This document shows positions 7,868 to 16,958 of a DNA stretch of 64,000 bases, one piece after another. Each line of letters starts with the position of its first letter. The first letter of the stretch is position 1. The stretch comes from Desulforhabdus sp. TSK (GTDB taxonomy: Bacteria; Desulfobacterota; Syntrophobacteria; Syntrophobacterales; Syntrophobacteraceae). Below the pieces are notes generated by a model. It saw only the letters and a list, made by a program, of their open reading frames with translations. It did not search any database and had not been told where the DNA came from. The stretch spans positions 1-64,000 of the forward strand of contig NZ_BQXM01000019.1 of the NCBI RefSeq assembly GCF_022836495.1, read 5' to 3'. The translations under genes and the position numbers were made by a program.

Positions 7868-9244
7868 CTATCGAACAGTGTAGTCCTTAAAAAATACCGG
7901 GCTGCCCTCCACCAGTGGCGCCTTTTGGCTCAGGTCTTTACCCTTGAGGCCTGGATAGTCGTGGCCATAGCGATAGGCGCGGTGCACCATGTTCAGCATT
8001 CCATTCTTATGCTTCTCCTGCGGGATTGCATCCTCCTCGGAGATGACACTTTTGGCCTTGCCGGCGACAATCGGGTTCACAAAATCCCAGACGACTTTCT
8101 TTTCGGGCGTCACTTCAAAGATGTGTCCCCCATGAGTAGAGGTGATCAGGGTGTTGCCGTTGGGCAGCCGCTGCACGGCGCCCTGCCGATATGAATAAAA
8201 ACTGGCGGAGTGATTTGAAGTGTACTGCCAGACGATCTCACCGGTCTTCGGGTCCACTTCGACTGCGGCGGACCGGTTGCCCTCGGGACGCTCCGAACCG
8301 TTGTCAAACAGCAGAACATTGCCGTTTTCCAGCATCACCGGCGAATGGGTCCCAAACACCTTCTGGTCGCCGTTGTCATACCATGAGGGGGCTTTGCCGG
8401 CGCCATAGGCGGAAGGGTTGCCCCAGCGGTACTCGATTTCCCCGGTCTTGTGATTGACCAGGTAGAATTCGGCGAAGTTGCGGGAGTTGAGAAGAACCTG
8501 GTTTGTTTTCGGGAGATACCACACCGTGTTGAAATGGCTCCAGTCATAGTTGGGGTAGGTGAGCCCAACGTGCTCGGGCAGCCTGTGGTTGATGTCGAGC
8601 TTCTTCGGGCCTCTGCCGATGTGGTCCCATGCATGCCATTCCCAAACCGTCTTGCCCTTCTTATTGACCTCACGGACAAAGTCAACCCAGAATCCGTCAT
8701 GGGGGATGTCATCCTGAACGATGGGGTCAGTGGGGCATGTGTTGGGATCGCGTCCTTTGGCGATAGCCTCCTCTTTGGTCTTGTACTCCCAGCCCAGGAT
8801 CAGGGTGTTGCCGTTGGGCATGCGATCGAAGGTGTGGTGCTGGAATTCCTTTCCGGGCGAGTAAAGTTTGCACTCCCACACCTTTTTCCCATTCCAGTCG
8901 AATTCCTCTATAATTCCGCCAATTCCCCCAAAGCCGAGATACCCGGCTTCCTTCTTCTGAGGGATAGCCCCTGCCCGCAGCAGATTGCCGTTGGGGAGCA
9001 GCACTGCGTGAAGCCCGGGATCATACTCGCTGTCCCACTTGTGGACGACATTGCCCTCCATGTCGATGAGGTAGGTCGTTTTGCATCGTATGGTGGGACT
9101 GTACAGGGTGTAGCCCTCAAAGGCTTTCCCCTTGTCGTACTTCAGCACTCCGGTAGGCCCCGTGGTGGATTCGTAGGCGTGTGCGGAGAGCAGACACCCT
9201 GATACCAAAAGCAGAGCAAAACACAGACTCAGAATCCTCTTCAT
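7868..9244 (-). CDS. Arylsulfate sulfotransferase-like (ASST/Arylsulfotransferase) exported lipoprotein
   Basis: This 458-residue protein has an N-terminal signal with a lipobox-like LVSGC (C17), followed by a beta-propeller body with recurring x-NGN-x-L units (LPNGNLLRAG, MPNGNTLILG, LENGNVLLFDNG, LPNGNTLITS). These are typical of the PF05935/PF14269 arylsulfotransferases, which transfer sulfuryl groups between phenols outside the cytoplasm. The segments HHTFDRMPNGN and FGTHSPVMLENGN supply candidate active-site histidines. It stands alone on the minus strand. No DsbA/DsbB-like partner, often linked to ASST, is found nearby. Sulfotransferase activity is inferred from family. An unrelated exported propeller role cannot be excluded. 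Confidence 0.8.
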   Translation of the reverse strand: MKRILSLCFALLLVSGCLLSAHAYESTTGPTGVLKYDKGKAFEGYTLYSPTIRCKTTYLIDMEGNVVHKWDSEYDPGLHAVLLPNGNLLRAGAIPQKKEAGYLGFGGIGGIIEEFDWNGKKVWECKLYSPGKEFQHHTFDRMPNGNTLILGWEYKTKEEAIAKGRDPNTCPTDPIVQDDIPHDGFWVDFVREVNKKGKTVWEWHAWDHIGRGPKKLDINHRLPEHVGLTYPNYDWSHFNTVWYLPKTNQVLLNSRNFAEFYLVNHKTGEIEYRWGNPSAYGAGKAPSWYDNGDQKVFGTHSPVMLENGNVLLFDNGSERPEGNRSAAVEVDPKTGEIVWQYTSNHSASFYSYRQGAVQRLPNGNTLITSTHGGHIFEVTPEKKVVWDFVNPIVAGKAKSVISEEDAIPQEKHKNGMLNMVHRAYRYGHDYPGLKGKDLSQKAPLVEGSPVFFKDYTVR

Positions 9245-9380
9245 ATTCTCTCCTTCCCATGACTGATGGACATTAAGTGCAGGTATTCATCCCTTACGAT
9301 ATACCCCCTCGAGCTTTGCGCTTCCTGTTGCCGGCAGTGCCCTTGCCGGCCTAAGAGACTTCCTGCATTTCCCGTATCGG

Positions 9381-9690
9381 TCAGCCACGCCAACCTTGCC
9401 CGATAAGAAACCACAGGAGGGATGTCGATAACACTCGGAGAATTACCAGGTTTTGAAGGTATTTTTTCCAGGGATGCTTTGGGATATGGCTCCGGTATTC
9501 CCGGATGAGATCGGAATGGATAAACTCGATGTTCTTATGGAGGGCGGAGTAAAAAGGGTCGGAAACCGGCGCTCAGAAAATCCCCCATGCGAACCAGAGG
9601 ACAAAGATATAGGTCGTCGCGTCTGCATGAGGGCGAAAAAAGGCGGGGAAACCGGCTGCCTGAACAATGGAACAGTCGGCTTCTCACCGT
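9381..9690 (-). pseudogene. Frameshifted remnant of a membrane protein
   Basis: Two minus-strand frames give adjoining protein-like text. The first has PAFFRPHADATTYIFVLWFA and ends at a TGA after WGIF. The second, one frame over, reads FYSALHKNIEFIHSDLIREY and continues to LRVLSTSLLWFLIGQGWRG, ending in TGA at 9381-9383. The hydrophobic segments suggest the C-terminal end of a multi-spanning protein. I cannot name the family. Confidence 0.35.
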
Positions 9691-10029
9691 GGCTGTAAGT
9701 TCAATGCTCTGGAATCATTTCCTTTTCTTCGATAACTGGCCTCTCCCATGATCATCCCAAAAGCATAAGATATAGGAATGTTAATATTTTATGCACATGT
9801 TAAGGAGCAGCCGGTCTCGTCAAATTTCTCCTCGTAATTCCTGGCTTTCCTTCGAGTGAGGTGTGCTCAGGGGGAGGTCCGGGTACCCCGCCAGAATGGG
9901 CGGTTGTATTCGATGCTTCGCCAGTATATTCTGCCTGGGAGACGGGACAGGAGCATACTCATCACTGCGAAGGAGAATCATGCAGGCATCGAGAATAAGG
10001 ATCGTCACCCACTCTGTTGAAGGACTGCC
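9691..10029. other. Intergenic region upstream of the ABC-2 exporter
   Basis: No gene is supported here. The stretch around 9770-9800 is AT-rich and would suit a promoter for the exporter operon, but I see no clear -35/-10 pair. Confidence 0.35.
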
Positions 10030-10806
10030 GTGAGCAGCTTTGTGCCCCCTCCGGCGCTCTCTGAAGCCAGTGTACTTGCCGTCAGCGATCTGTGCAAAAG
10101 CTATGGCGAGACAGTTGCCGTGGACGGCGTGACGTTCGAGGTGGGTCGCAGCGAGATTGTCGGGCTCCTGGGTCCCAACGGAGCAGGGAAGACCACGACC
10201 ATCGACATGATTCTCGGGGTTCTCGAGCCGAGCTCGGGAACTGTCCACATCGAAGGCATAGACGTTGCCAGGCACCGTTCCAGAGCGGTCGAGCACACGA
10301 ACTTTGCAGCCGTCTACGCTCCGCTGCCCGGCAATTTGACCGTATCCCAGAACCTGCGCATCTTCGGCCTCCTGTATGGCGTGAAGGGCTTATCGGAACG
10401 CATCCGAGAGGTGAGCGCGCAATTTGCTCTCGATAGATTCCTCAACGTCAAATGCGGCCTGCTTTCGTCCGGAGAACAGACGCGCCTGGGTCTTGCCAAA
10501 GCGATGCTCAACCGCCCCGCCCTGCTGCTCCTCGACGAGCCGACTGCATCCCTCGACCCGGCTGTGGCACAGGACATCCGGGCAAAGATCCGGGAGTTTG
10601 CGGCGGAGGGCTCGGGCGGCGTGCTGTGGACCTCGCACAACATGTACGAGGTGGAGGACGTTTGCGACCGAGTGCTGTTCCTCCTGAACGGGAGAATATT
10701 GCTCCAGGGAGACCCCAGGGTCCTTCCGCGCGAGTACGGCGCGAAAAGCCTGGAGGACCTCTTCATCTCCCTGGCGCGTGAGCCGCTGCCATGGGGAGGA
10801 GTCTGA
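10030..10806 (+). CDS. ABC-2 type exporter, ATP-binding subunit
   Basis: This 258-residue ATPase has Walker A LLGPNGAGKTTT, an ABC signature variant LLSSGEQTRLGLAKA, Walker B LLLLDEPTASLDP and the H-loop TSHNM. The DEP-T-ASLDP form and short C-terminal tail are typical of NodI/DrrA-like exporters. The frame opens with GTG at 10030 and the stop overlaps the permease gene by 16 nt, so both proteins should be made together. Substrate unknown. NodIJ-like modules export lipo-oligosaccharides, drugs or polysaccharides. Confidence 0.9.
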   Translation: MSSFVPPPALSEASVLAVSDLCKSYGETVAVDGVTFEVGRSEIVGLLGPNGAGKTTTIDMILGVLEPSSGTVHIEGIDVARHRSRAVEHTNFAAVYAPLPGNLTVSQNLRIFGLLYGVKGLSERIREVSAQFALDRFLNVKCGLLSSGEQTRLGLAKAMLNRPALLLLDEPTASLDPAVAQDIRAKIREFAAEGSGGVLWTSHNMYEVEDVCDRVLFLLNGRILLQGDPRVLPREYGAKSLEDLFISLAREPLPWGGV

Positions 10807-11615
10807 GGATCGTGCGCCGCCATCGCGTTGGAGCGGTTGTGCTCCGCTACTTTTATCTGCTTCGTGGTAATCCGGCACGTGCAGTGCCGCTGTTTCTGTG
10901 GGTCGTGATCGACATGGTGCTGTGGGGGTTCATCACCCTCTATCTCAACACCGTCTCCTCCAGTGGATTCGATTTTGTTCCGGTGCTCCTGGGGGCGGTT
11001 CTCCTGTGGGATTTTTTTATCCGTGTCATGCAGGGAGTCACGATCACCTTTTTCGAGGACGTATGGTCGCATAATTTTCTCAATATCTTCGCCACACCGA
11101 TTTCAATCAGTGAGTATGTCAGCGGTCTGGTCCTCTCGAGCATCGCGACCAGCTCCATCGGATTGCTTGTCATGCTCGCCGTGGCAGGCATGGCTTTCGG
11201 GCTGAGCCTCTCCATCTACGGGCTCATGCTGGCCCCATTTCTCCTCATCCTCTTTCTGTTCGGCATTGCTCTCGGTATCTTTGGCAGCGCCGTGGTACTC
11301 CGGCTCGGACCGGCATCGGAATGGCTGATATGGCCCATCCCGGCTATCATCTCTCCATTCGCCGGGGTCTTCTACCCGGTTTCGACCCTCCCGCACTGGA
11401 TGCAGGTTGTCTCATACCTGCTCCCTCCTTCGTATGTGTTCGAGGGCATGAGGACGATCCTCTCGGGCGGCGGGTTTTCCAAGAGCGAGTTGCTGTGGGG
11501 CGGGGGCCTTGCCGCTCTGGATGTGGTGTTGGCATGCTGGTTTTTTACGCGCATCTATCGGCATGCAGTGCGCAGCGGACTCATCGCCCGCTACAGCGCT
11601 GAAAGTGTAAGCTAG
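10791..11615 (+). CDS. ABC-2 type exporter, permease subunit
   Basis: This 274-residue integral membrane protein of the ABC-2/NodJ class has about six hydrophobic spans, including AVPLFLWVVIDMVLWGFITL and LLVMLAVAGMAF. The segment near residue 190-215 (FAGVFYPVSTLPHWMQVVSY, LLPPSYVFEGMR) is the family's characteristic P-x-x-FxxxF-type region. It overlaps the ATPase gene and should form a half-transporter homodimer with two copies of it. Its substrate is not indicated by neighbours; the next gene is an MFS transporter. Confidence 0.88.
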   Translation: MGRSLRIVRRHRVGAVVLRYFYLLRGNPARAVPLFLWVVIDMVLWGFITLYLNTVSSSGFDFVPVLLGAVLLWDFFIRVMQGVTITFFEDVWSHNFLNIFATPISISEYVSGLVLSSIATSSIGLLVMLAVAGMAFGLSLSIYGLMLAPFLLILFLFGIALGIFGSAVVLRLGPASEWLIWPIPAIISPFAGVFYPVSTLPHWMQVVSYLLPPSYVFEGMRTILSGGGFSKSELLWGGGLAALDVVLACWFFTRIYRHAVRSGLIARYSAESVS

Positions 11616-11692
11616 TACATCGCAGCGGAAGTCATCACCCGGTCCGGCGGGAGTGCCCCTTTGAAGGGGGATAAAGGAATTGTCTTGGAGCC

Positions 11693-13036
11693 ATGAGCCA
11701 TGCAGAAGCGAACGGTGTGGACGCCAGGGCGAACATCCTTCCAAGGGATATCCCATCATGCGACCCGTGCAGGTCTCGGCGGCAACGACAGGGGGGGGTA
11801 TTGGCAACGAAAATTGAAATGAAGGAGTCCGAACCCGAAAGCAGCGATGCGGTTCACAGGGGCGGTTCCCGTCATGCAGCCGCCGGGCCTGCGGAGAATC
11901 GCCTTTTTTCTCTGGACTTCGTTCTGGCGACCCTCGGTAATTTCGTGAATTCCTTGAGCCTGCAGATGCTGGTCGCCACTTTGCCCGTCTACGTTGTCAG
12001 CCTGGGGGGGAGCAATGCCGAGGCCGGCTTCGTGAGCGGCGCCATGGCCTTGACGGCCATGCTCTTTCGCCCTTTATCGGGAAAGCTGACGGACGCCTGG
12101 GGGCGTCGCCCCCTTGTCCTGATGGGGACATCCCTCTATGGGGTTGCGAGTGTGATTTACTTCCTGGCCGGCTCGATTCCGCTCCTGGTGCTGGGTCGGC
12201 TCGTGCAGGGCTGTGGGCTGAGCGGCTACGGCACGGCTTCCAACGCCTACGTGGCCGATATCGCACCCCTCGCGCGACGGGCCGAAGCCGTGGGCCTTTT
12301 CTCGGCGGCTCAGGCGGTCGGTTACATCATCGGGCCGGTGATCGGCTTTCTGCTAGCCGACTCGACCGGCTTCCGGCACCTGTTCTACTTCTCGGGGGGG
12401 CTGGCCGTCGCGGCCTTCACCATTTCAATCTTCACGCGGGAGCGGCGTCAGCCCTCGAAAGTCAAGCGACAGCTTGCGACACTGCATTCGAGGATCCTGG
12501 CGCTTGACGCACTGCCCTTTGCCTGGATGGCCCTCTGCATGAGCATCGGCTTTGGAGCGATCAATGCCTTCATCGCCATCTACGCCCAGTCCCACGGAAT
12601 CCAAAACCCGGGCTTTTACTTCATGGTGCAGGCTATCGCCCTGCTGGTTTCACGAACCTTTGTCGGGCGTCTGGCCGACCGGCTCAGCCGCGCCGCCGTC
12701 ATCATTCCTGGCGTCATCCTTATGGCTGCGGCCCTGGCCATGCTTCCGGTGGCGGACGGCTTCCAAATATTCTCGATTTCGGCCGCCCTCTACGGCATTG
12801 GGTTCGGCGCAGCACAGCCCGCATCCATGGCGCTGCTCTTCGACCGAATTTGCCAGGAGCATCGAGGACTTGCCACCGGCACCTATTTCATGGGATTCGA
12901 CCTGGGAGTCATCATCGGCGCTATTGCCCTGGGGCTCGTGACTGAGAAGTGGGGCTTCGGGGTGATGTGGTCGGTTACGGCGGTTTGCGCCATGCTTGCT
13001 CTGGCAGGTTTCCTGCCGGATCACCGCACCCGGTAG
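11693..13036 (+). CDS. MFS transporter
   Basis: A 12-span major facilitator. The loop 2-3 motif A is visible as SGKLTDAWGRRP, and its relic in the second half is VGRLADRLSRA. The core starts at about FSLDFVLATLGNFVNSLSLQ, so the first about 70 residues are a hydrophilic, low-complexity extension. The true start may be ATG 11819 rather than 11693; the GGAG at 11693 is very close to the ATG. The substrate is unknown; drug or metabolite efflux is typical. Separate from the ABC-2 exporter by 77 nt and possibly co-transcribed. Confidence 0.85.
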   Translation: MSHAEANGVDARANILPRDIPSCDPCRSRRQRQGGVLATKIEMKESEPESSDAVHRGGSRHAAAGPAENRLFSLDFVLATLGNFVNSLSLQMLVATLPVYVVSLGGSNAEAGFVSGAMALTAMLFRPLSGKLTDAWGRRPLVLMGTSLYGVASVIYFLAGSIPLLVLGRLVQGCGLSGYGTASNAYVADIAPLARRAEAVGLFSAAQAVGYIIGPVIGFLLADSTGFRHLFYFSGGLAVAAFTISIFTRERRQPSKVKRQLATLHSRILALDALPFAWMALCMSIGFGAINAFIAIYAQSHGIQNPGFYFMVQAIALLVSRTFVGRLADRLSRAAVIIPGVILMAAALAMLPVADGFQIFSISAALYGIGFGAAQPASMALLFDRICQEHRGLATGTYFMGFDLGVIIGAIALGLVTEKWGFGVMWSVTAVCAMLALAGFLPDHRTR

Positions 13037-13058
13037 GGGAAGCCTTCGCAGCCAATCC

Positions 13059-13213
13059 TAGGGCGTCCAAATCGGCTTTCGGCCGTTGCCCGGTTTTTGG
13101 ACCCGGCGAAAGCCTCCCAAGTCAAGCTCTGGCGGCCATTTTCCCGGAAAATCCGGGAGACCAAAAACCGGGTAAAGAATCTGGGCGATTCAGATCTTTT
13201 TTGGACGCCCTAA
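13059..13213. mobile_element. MITE-like element with 13-bp terminal inverted repeats and 8-bp target duplication
   Basis: The ends are inverted repeats (13059-13071 TAGGGCGTCCAAA and 13200-13212). Identical 8-bp GCCAATCC copies flank the element at 13051-13058 and 13214-13221, as expected for a target-site duplication. Inside is a second inverted pair (GCCCGGTTTTTGG / CCAAAAACCGGG) and further short stems, and no coding capacity. It lies just upstream of a 5'-truncated solute-binding gene. Confidence 0.7.
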
Positions 13214-13257
13214 GCCAATCCCTTTTTTTCTGAGAACACCATTAATGGTCTCACTTT

Positions 13258-14196
13258 GTGCCGCGCTATGATAAGGACTGGTTCGATGGATTTGTAAAAA
13301 AATGGGGGGAGTCCAAGAACGTCCAGGTCACCGTGGATCACATCAATCTGGCTGAAATCGGCGCTCGAACGGCGGCGGAAATCGCAGCGGGCGAGGGCCA
13401 TGACCTCATCGAATGGATCGTGCCGCCCGCACAGTTCGAACCGAGCGTCCTGGACTTGACGGACATCAACCAGGAGGCTCAGAAGCGGTTCGGGAAGCAG
13501 CATCCTCTCTGCGCCAAGAGCTCCTTCAACCCCAACACCAAGCGCTACTACAGTTTCTGCCACGGATGGGTCATCGATCCGGGGTGCTACCGGAGGACCT
13601 TGTGGGACAAGGCCGGCAAGGCTCAGGGCCCCGAAACCTGGGAAGATTTGATCACGTTTGGCGGCAAAATCAAGAAGGAGCAGGGAGTCCAGCTGGGAAT
13701 CGGCCTGTCTCAGGAGCTCGATTCCAACATGGCTTCCCGCAGCCTGCTGTGGTCCTTCGATTCGGGCGTTCAGGATGAGAAGGAGAATGTGATCCTCAAC
13801 AATCAGCGCACCGTCGAGGCCCTTCAATTCATGACGAAGCTCTTCAAGGAATCCATGACCCCCGAGGTCTTCGCCTGGGCGGTGGTTTCCAACAATCAGG
13901 CCCTCATTGCGGGGAAGGCGTCGTATATCCTCAATTCCATTTCAGCCTACCGCTCCGCGCAGAAAGAAGTGCCTGAAATTGCAAAAGATATCTATTTCGT
14001 TCCGGGTTTGAAAGGTCCGAGAGGCACACGCTGGGCCTGTGAGCACGTCATCTACAATTACATTGTGCCGAACTATTCCAAGAACGCAGATATAGCGAAG
14101 GAATTCCTCCTGGCCCTCGTCGAAAATTACGACCAGGCCATCTACTTCAGCGAGCTCTATAACTCACCTGCTGGACCCCGGTTTTCACCGGGGTGA
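13258..14196 (+). pseudogene. Extracellular solute-binding protein, truncated at both ends
   Basis: The 312 residues match the body of a family 1 (sugar/glycerol-phosphate-type) ABC solute-binding protein (YDKDWFDGFVKKWGE, HGWVIDPGCYRRTLWDKAGK, TWEDLITFGGKIKKEQGVQL). There is no signal peptide: homologous-looking sequence (WSHFVPRYD) continues upstream of the GTG and is then closed by TAA at 13243-13245, close to the MITE. At the other end the frame runs into a dispersed repeat at 14171, which supplies the last residues (AGPRFSPG) and the stop. It should not be exported or functional. It belongs to the damaged importer operon that follows. Confidence 0.75.
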
Positions 14197-14217
14197 CGGT
14201 GAGTCAACAGCATTGGG
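14171..14217 (+). repeat. Dispersed repeat fragment that ends the solute-binding gene
   Basis: The stretch starting CTGGACCCCGGTTTTCACCG has a GC-rich hairpin and runs through GTCAACAGCATTGGGA. It is nearly the same as the reverse complement of the element at 26060-26158. The solute-binding reading frame enters it and stops within it, so the insertion removed the gene's natural 3' end. Confidence 0.65.
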
Positions 14218-14253
14218 ACAGGCCTGCGCGTCATTCACGCCGGGAGGAAATGA

Positions 14254-15000
14254 ATGGCTCAAGTAGAAATGAAGAAGCTTACCAAACGGTTTGGAAGTGC
14301 CGAAGCCGTGGACGAGGTGGATCTCGCCATCAGCGAAGGGGAATTTCTGGTGCTTCTGGGGCCGTCCGGCTGCGGCAAAACCACGCTGCTGCGCATGATT
14401 GCCGGACTGGAGGAGCCCTCCTCGGGGGAGATTCTCATTGGGGGCAGGGTGGTGAACCATCTTCTGCCCAGGGTGCGCAATATCGCCATGGTCTTTCAGA
14501 GCTATGCCCTCTATCCCCATATGACCGTATTCAAAAATATCGCTTTTCCCCTGCAGACGCAGGGCATGGAGAAAACTGAAATCCAGGAGAAAGTGGAATG
14601 GGCGGCCGGGATGTTCGGGATCGGCAGGCTGCTCCATCGCAAGCCCCGGGAGCTTTCGGGCGGTGAGCGCCAGCGGGTGGCCATCGCCCGGGCCATGGTG
14701 CGGAAACCGAGCGTTTTTCTCCTGGACGAGCCTCTTTCCAACCTGGACGCCAAGCTGAGGAGCTCCGCCCGGGAGGAGCTGCAGCAGTTCCAGCGGAGCA
14801 TCGGCACCACCACCATTTATGTGACTCACGACCAGGTGGAGGCCATGGGGCTTGGCGACCGCATCGTCGTCATGAACAAGGGACGCGTGCGGCAGGTGGG
14901 AACGCCCCGCGACGTCTATCATCATCCTGGTCCATACCTGGCGGATGCTCCCGCTGGCCACCGTGATCCTGCTGGCCGGCCTGAGCAGCATCTCCCATGA
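14254..15000 (+). pseudogene. MalK/UgpC-type ABC importer ATPase, truncated and fused to permease sequence
   Basis: The nucleotide-binding domain is complete: Walker A GPSGCGKTT, Q-loop FQSYALYPHMTV, signature LSGGERQRVAIARA, Walker B LLDEPLSNLDAKLR and H-loop VTHDQ. It starts at ATG 14254 behind GGGAGGAA. Normal homologues continue after DVYHHP with a TOBE domain for about 120 residues. Here, from about 14925 on, the DNA instead encodes a MalF-like permease in another frame, and the ATPase frame trails off in unrelated residues. Sugar importer ATPases need the TOBE/regulatory domain for full function, so this copy is probably defective. The deletion must also have removed the permease N-terminus. 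Confidence 0.7.
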
Positions 15001-15322
15001 AATCCTGGAGGCCGCGGAAATCGACGGCGCCGGTTTCTGGCGGAGGCTCTTCCACATCCAGGTCCCCCTGCTTCTCCCCATCATGAGCATCGCGCTCCTG
15101 TTCGGGATCGTATTCACCTTCACGGACATGACCGTCGTGTACGTGCTGACGCGCGGGGGACCGGTTCAGAGCACCCAGGTGCTGGCCAGCTGGGCCTTCT
15201 TCAAAGGCATCGAAGGGGGAGACCTTGCCCAGGGTGCGGCCATTGCCCTGTTCCTCTTCCCCATGCTGGCCGGCGTGGCCGTTCTCATGTTGAAACTGGC
15301 CCGGCGCAGGGAGGTGACGTGA
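14912..15322 (+). pseudogene. MalF-type importer permease, C-terminal half only
   Basis: From 14912 the frame reads TSIIILVHTWRMLPLATVIL and then the cytoplasmic EAA loop SSISHEILEAAEIDGAGFWR, followed by three more membrane spans. A normal MalF/UgpA-type permease has about 290 residues; only about 136 remain. There is no proper start signal; the first ATG is 14945. The 5' half was lost in the deletion that truncated the upstream ATPase. The 3' end overlaps the next permease gene (4 nt, ATGA-type), which shows the original operon order. Confidence 0.75.
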
Positions 15323-16164
15323 TGACCCGTCTGAAAAAACTGGGAGGGCGCAGCGCGCTCTACAGCATTGTGACCTTTTTTTGCATTTTCAGCGTATTCC
15401 CGTTTTATTGGATGCTCATCGCCATGTTCAAGCAGGACCATGACTTGTTCAACCCTGCAAACAACCCTTTTCGCTTCAACGAACCGGCAACCCTGGAGCA
15501 TCTCCGGTTGCTGCTTTTCGATACCTACTTTCTCCAGTACCTGTACAATACCCTCATGGTCGGCCTGGCCGTTGTGTGCATCACGGTGGCCGTCTCCGTC
15601 CCGGCGGCCTACAGCCTCGCCCGCTGGTGCAGGCAGTGGGGGGAAAACCTCGGCATCGGCATATTTCTCACTTACCTGGTGCCGCCGACGCTCCTGTTCA
15701 TTCCCCTGTCGAGAATGACCAGTCTCTTCGGCTTGAACGAATCGCGCATGGCGCTGGTGCTGATTTACCCCACGTTCACCATTCCATTTTGCACCTGGCT
15801 GTTGATGGGATTTTTCAAGTCTATCCCCAAGGACATCGAAGAGCAGGCCATGATCGACGGCTGCAGCCGATTGGGCGCCATGATGCGCATCATCATTCCC
15901 CTTTCCATCTCGGGGATCCTGACCATCGTTGTCTTCGCTTTTACCCTCACCATGCATGAATTCATTTACGCCCTGGCGTTCATTTCGGTTTCCGCCCAAA
16001 AGACCATCAGCATCGGGGTGCCGACGGAGCTCGTGCGGGGCGATGTCTTTCGCTGGGGGCCGCTGATGGCCGGGGCCCTGCTGCCGAGCATCCCCGTCGC
16101 CATCCTGTACACGTTCTTCCTGGATCGCTTCATTGCGGGCTTCACCATGGGGGCCGTCAAGTAA
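15319..16164 (+). CDS. MalG-type ABC sugar importer permease
   Basis: This 281-residue binding-protein-dependent permease has six spans and the EAA loop (KDIEEQAMIDGCSRLGAMMR). Length and topology are normal for the MalG/UgpE class, so this subunit looks intact, but its partners upstream (binding protein, ATPase and the MalF-type permease) are all truncated. It probably belongs to a non-functional operon unless an external partner set exists. The start overlaps the stop of the previous permease fragment. Confidence 0.85.
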   Translation: MMTRLKKLGGRSALYSIVTFFCIFSVFPFYWMLIAMFKQDHDLFNPANNPFRFNEPATLEHLRLLLFDTYFLQYLYNTLMVGLAVVCITVAVSVPAAYSLARWCRQWGENLGIGIFLTYLVPPTLLFIPLSRMTSLFGLNESRMALVLIYPTFTIPFCTWLLMGFFKSIPKDIEEQAMIDGCSRLGAMMRIIIPLSISGILTIVVFAFTLTMHEFIYALAFISVSAQKTISIGVPTELVRGDVFRWGPLMAGALLPSIPVAILYTFFLDRFIAGFTMGAVK

Positions 16165-16236
16165 GGGCAGGGAGGATTTTTAAATCCTTGACATGAGCTT
16201 TGCGGGCGTGTTAGGGGTATTCCACATTTGAATATT

Positions 16237-16399
16237 GCCATCAGGTGCTATACCGCTTAAAAGGGAATCCCGTGTAATTCGGGAACGGTCCCGCCGCTGT
16301 GAACGGGGACGAAATCCGAGAAAGCCACTGTTTTGCCGGTGCAAAACGGGAAGGTTCGGAGAGTAGGGTGATCCGGGAGTCAGAAGACCTGCCTGATGC
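16237..16399 (+). promoter_or_regulatory. Cobalamin (B12) riboswitch
   Basis: The order of conserved blocks is diagnostic: GGTGC near the start, AAAGGGAATCCCGTGTAATT, CCCGCCGCTGT, a GCCACTG segment, GGGAAGG, and the closing AGTCAGAAGACCTGCCTGAT. The ends pair (GCCATCAGG with CCTGATG) as P1. It controls the following small ORF and cbiK, which makes sense because cobalt chelation is a B12 biosynthetic step. A TTGACA at 16188-16193 could be the -35 of its promoter. A hairpin with a T run follows at 16466, so regulation is probably by transcription termination. Confidence 0.93.
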
Positions 16400-16465
16400 T
16401 TAATGGGTTGTCGGTACGTGGAACTATGCGATGGCCCGCCGCAGGACCAAGTGAATCAGGGTGCA

Positions 16466-16503
16466 ATCCTCAGGACGTTTAGTCGTTCTGGGGATTTTTT
16501 TTT
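16466..16503 (+). terminator. Rho-independent terminator downstream of the riboswitch
   Basis: ATCCTCAGGACG (16466-16477) pairs with CGTTCTGGGGAT (16484-16495) across a six-base loop and is followed by a run of eight or more T. Its place between the cobalamin aptamer and the first ORF suits the expression platform: formed with ligand, broken without. Confidence 0.8.
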
Positions 16504-16578
16504 GGCCGGAGCCTGGCGCCGTTCGTAACCCTCACGAAGGGCTCCGACCCTCCTCAACACTTTTCAACCCTTCACCTT

Positions 16579-16604
16579 CCGGGAGCCCTGCCTGGGGCTC
16601 CCGG
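16579..16604. repeat. Perfect GC-rich hairpin in the cbiK leader
   Basis: CCGGGAGCCC (16579-16588) and its complement (16595-16604) form a 10-bp stem with a 6-nt loop. There is no T run. It lies 33 nt before the start of the small ORF and may stabilise the leader mRNA. Confidence 0.5.
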
Positions 16605-16636
16605 ATGCTCAACACACCACGACGGGGAGGTATGCG

Positions 16637-16888
16637 ATGAAGCGAGGCGTTATTTTGTACGTATCGACCGGGAAAGAAGAATTGCCCGACTGGATGGACC
16701 TGGGGGAGCAGAGGAAGCTCCTGCAGGCCGATGACCTGTGTGTGGCCACATCGGAGGCCGATATCAATCATCACTGGTGGCGGCTTCTCGTGCGCGGCAT
16801 GCACCACATTTCCTGCATGCGGGCCGAGTATGACGAGACGCGGCAATCCCTGGAGCCCTGCGGGACTCCCATGAGGCTTTACGGCTGA
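16637..16888 (+). CDS. Small protein of unknown function in the B12-riboswitch operon
   Basis: This 83-residue soluble protein (MKRGVILYVSTGKEELPDWM...) starts behind a strong GGGGAGG. It contains an H-H-W-W segment (residues about 45-49) and three cysteines (C34, C59, C74) and ends LEPCGTPMRLYG. I know no family for it. Being first in a riboswitch-controlled operon, 70 nt before cbiK, it may act in cobalt handling or in regulation of tetrapyrrole synthesis, but nothing in the sequence proves that. Confidence 0.7.
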   Translation: MKRGVILYVSTGKEELPDWMDLGEQRKLLQADDLCVATSEADINHHWWRLLVRGMHHISCMRAEYDETRQSLEPCGTPMRLYG

Positions 16889-16958
16889 AAGTGTGAAAGG
16901 TGCCGGGCGTCCATCCGGACCCCGGCGTCCACCCCGCCCCTTCAATGAGGAGAGAAAT

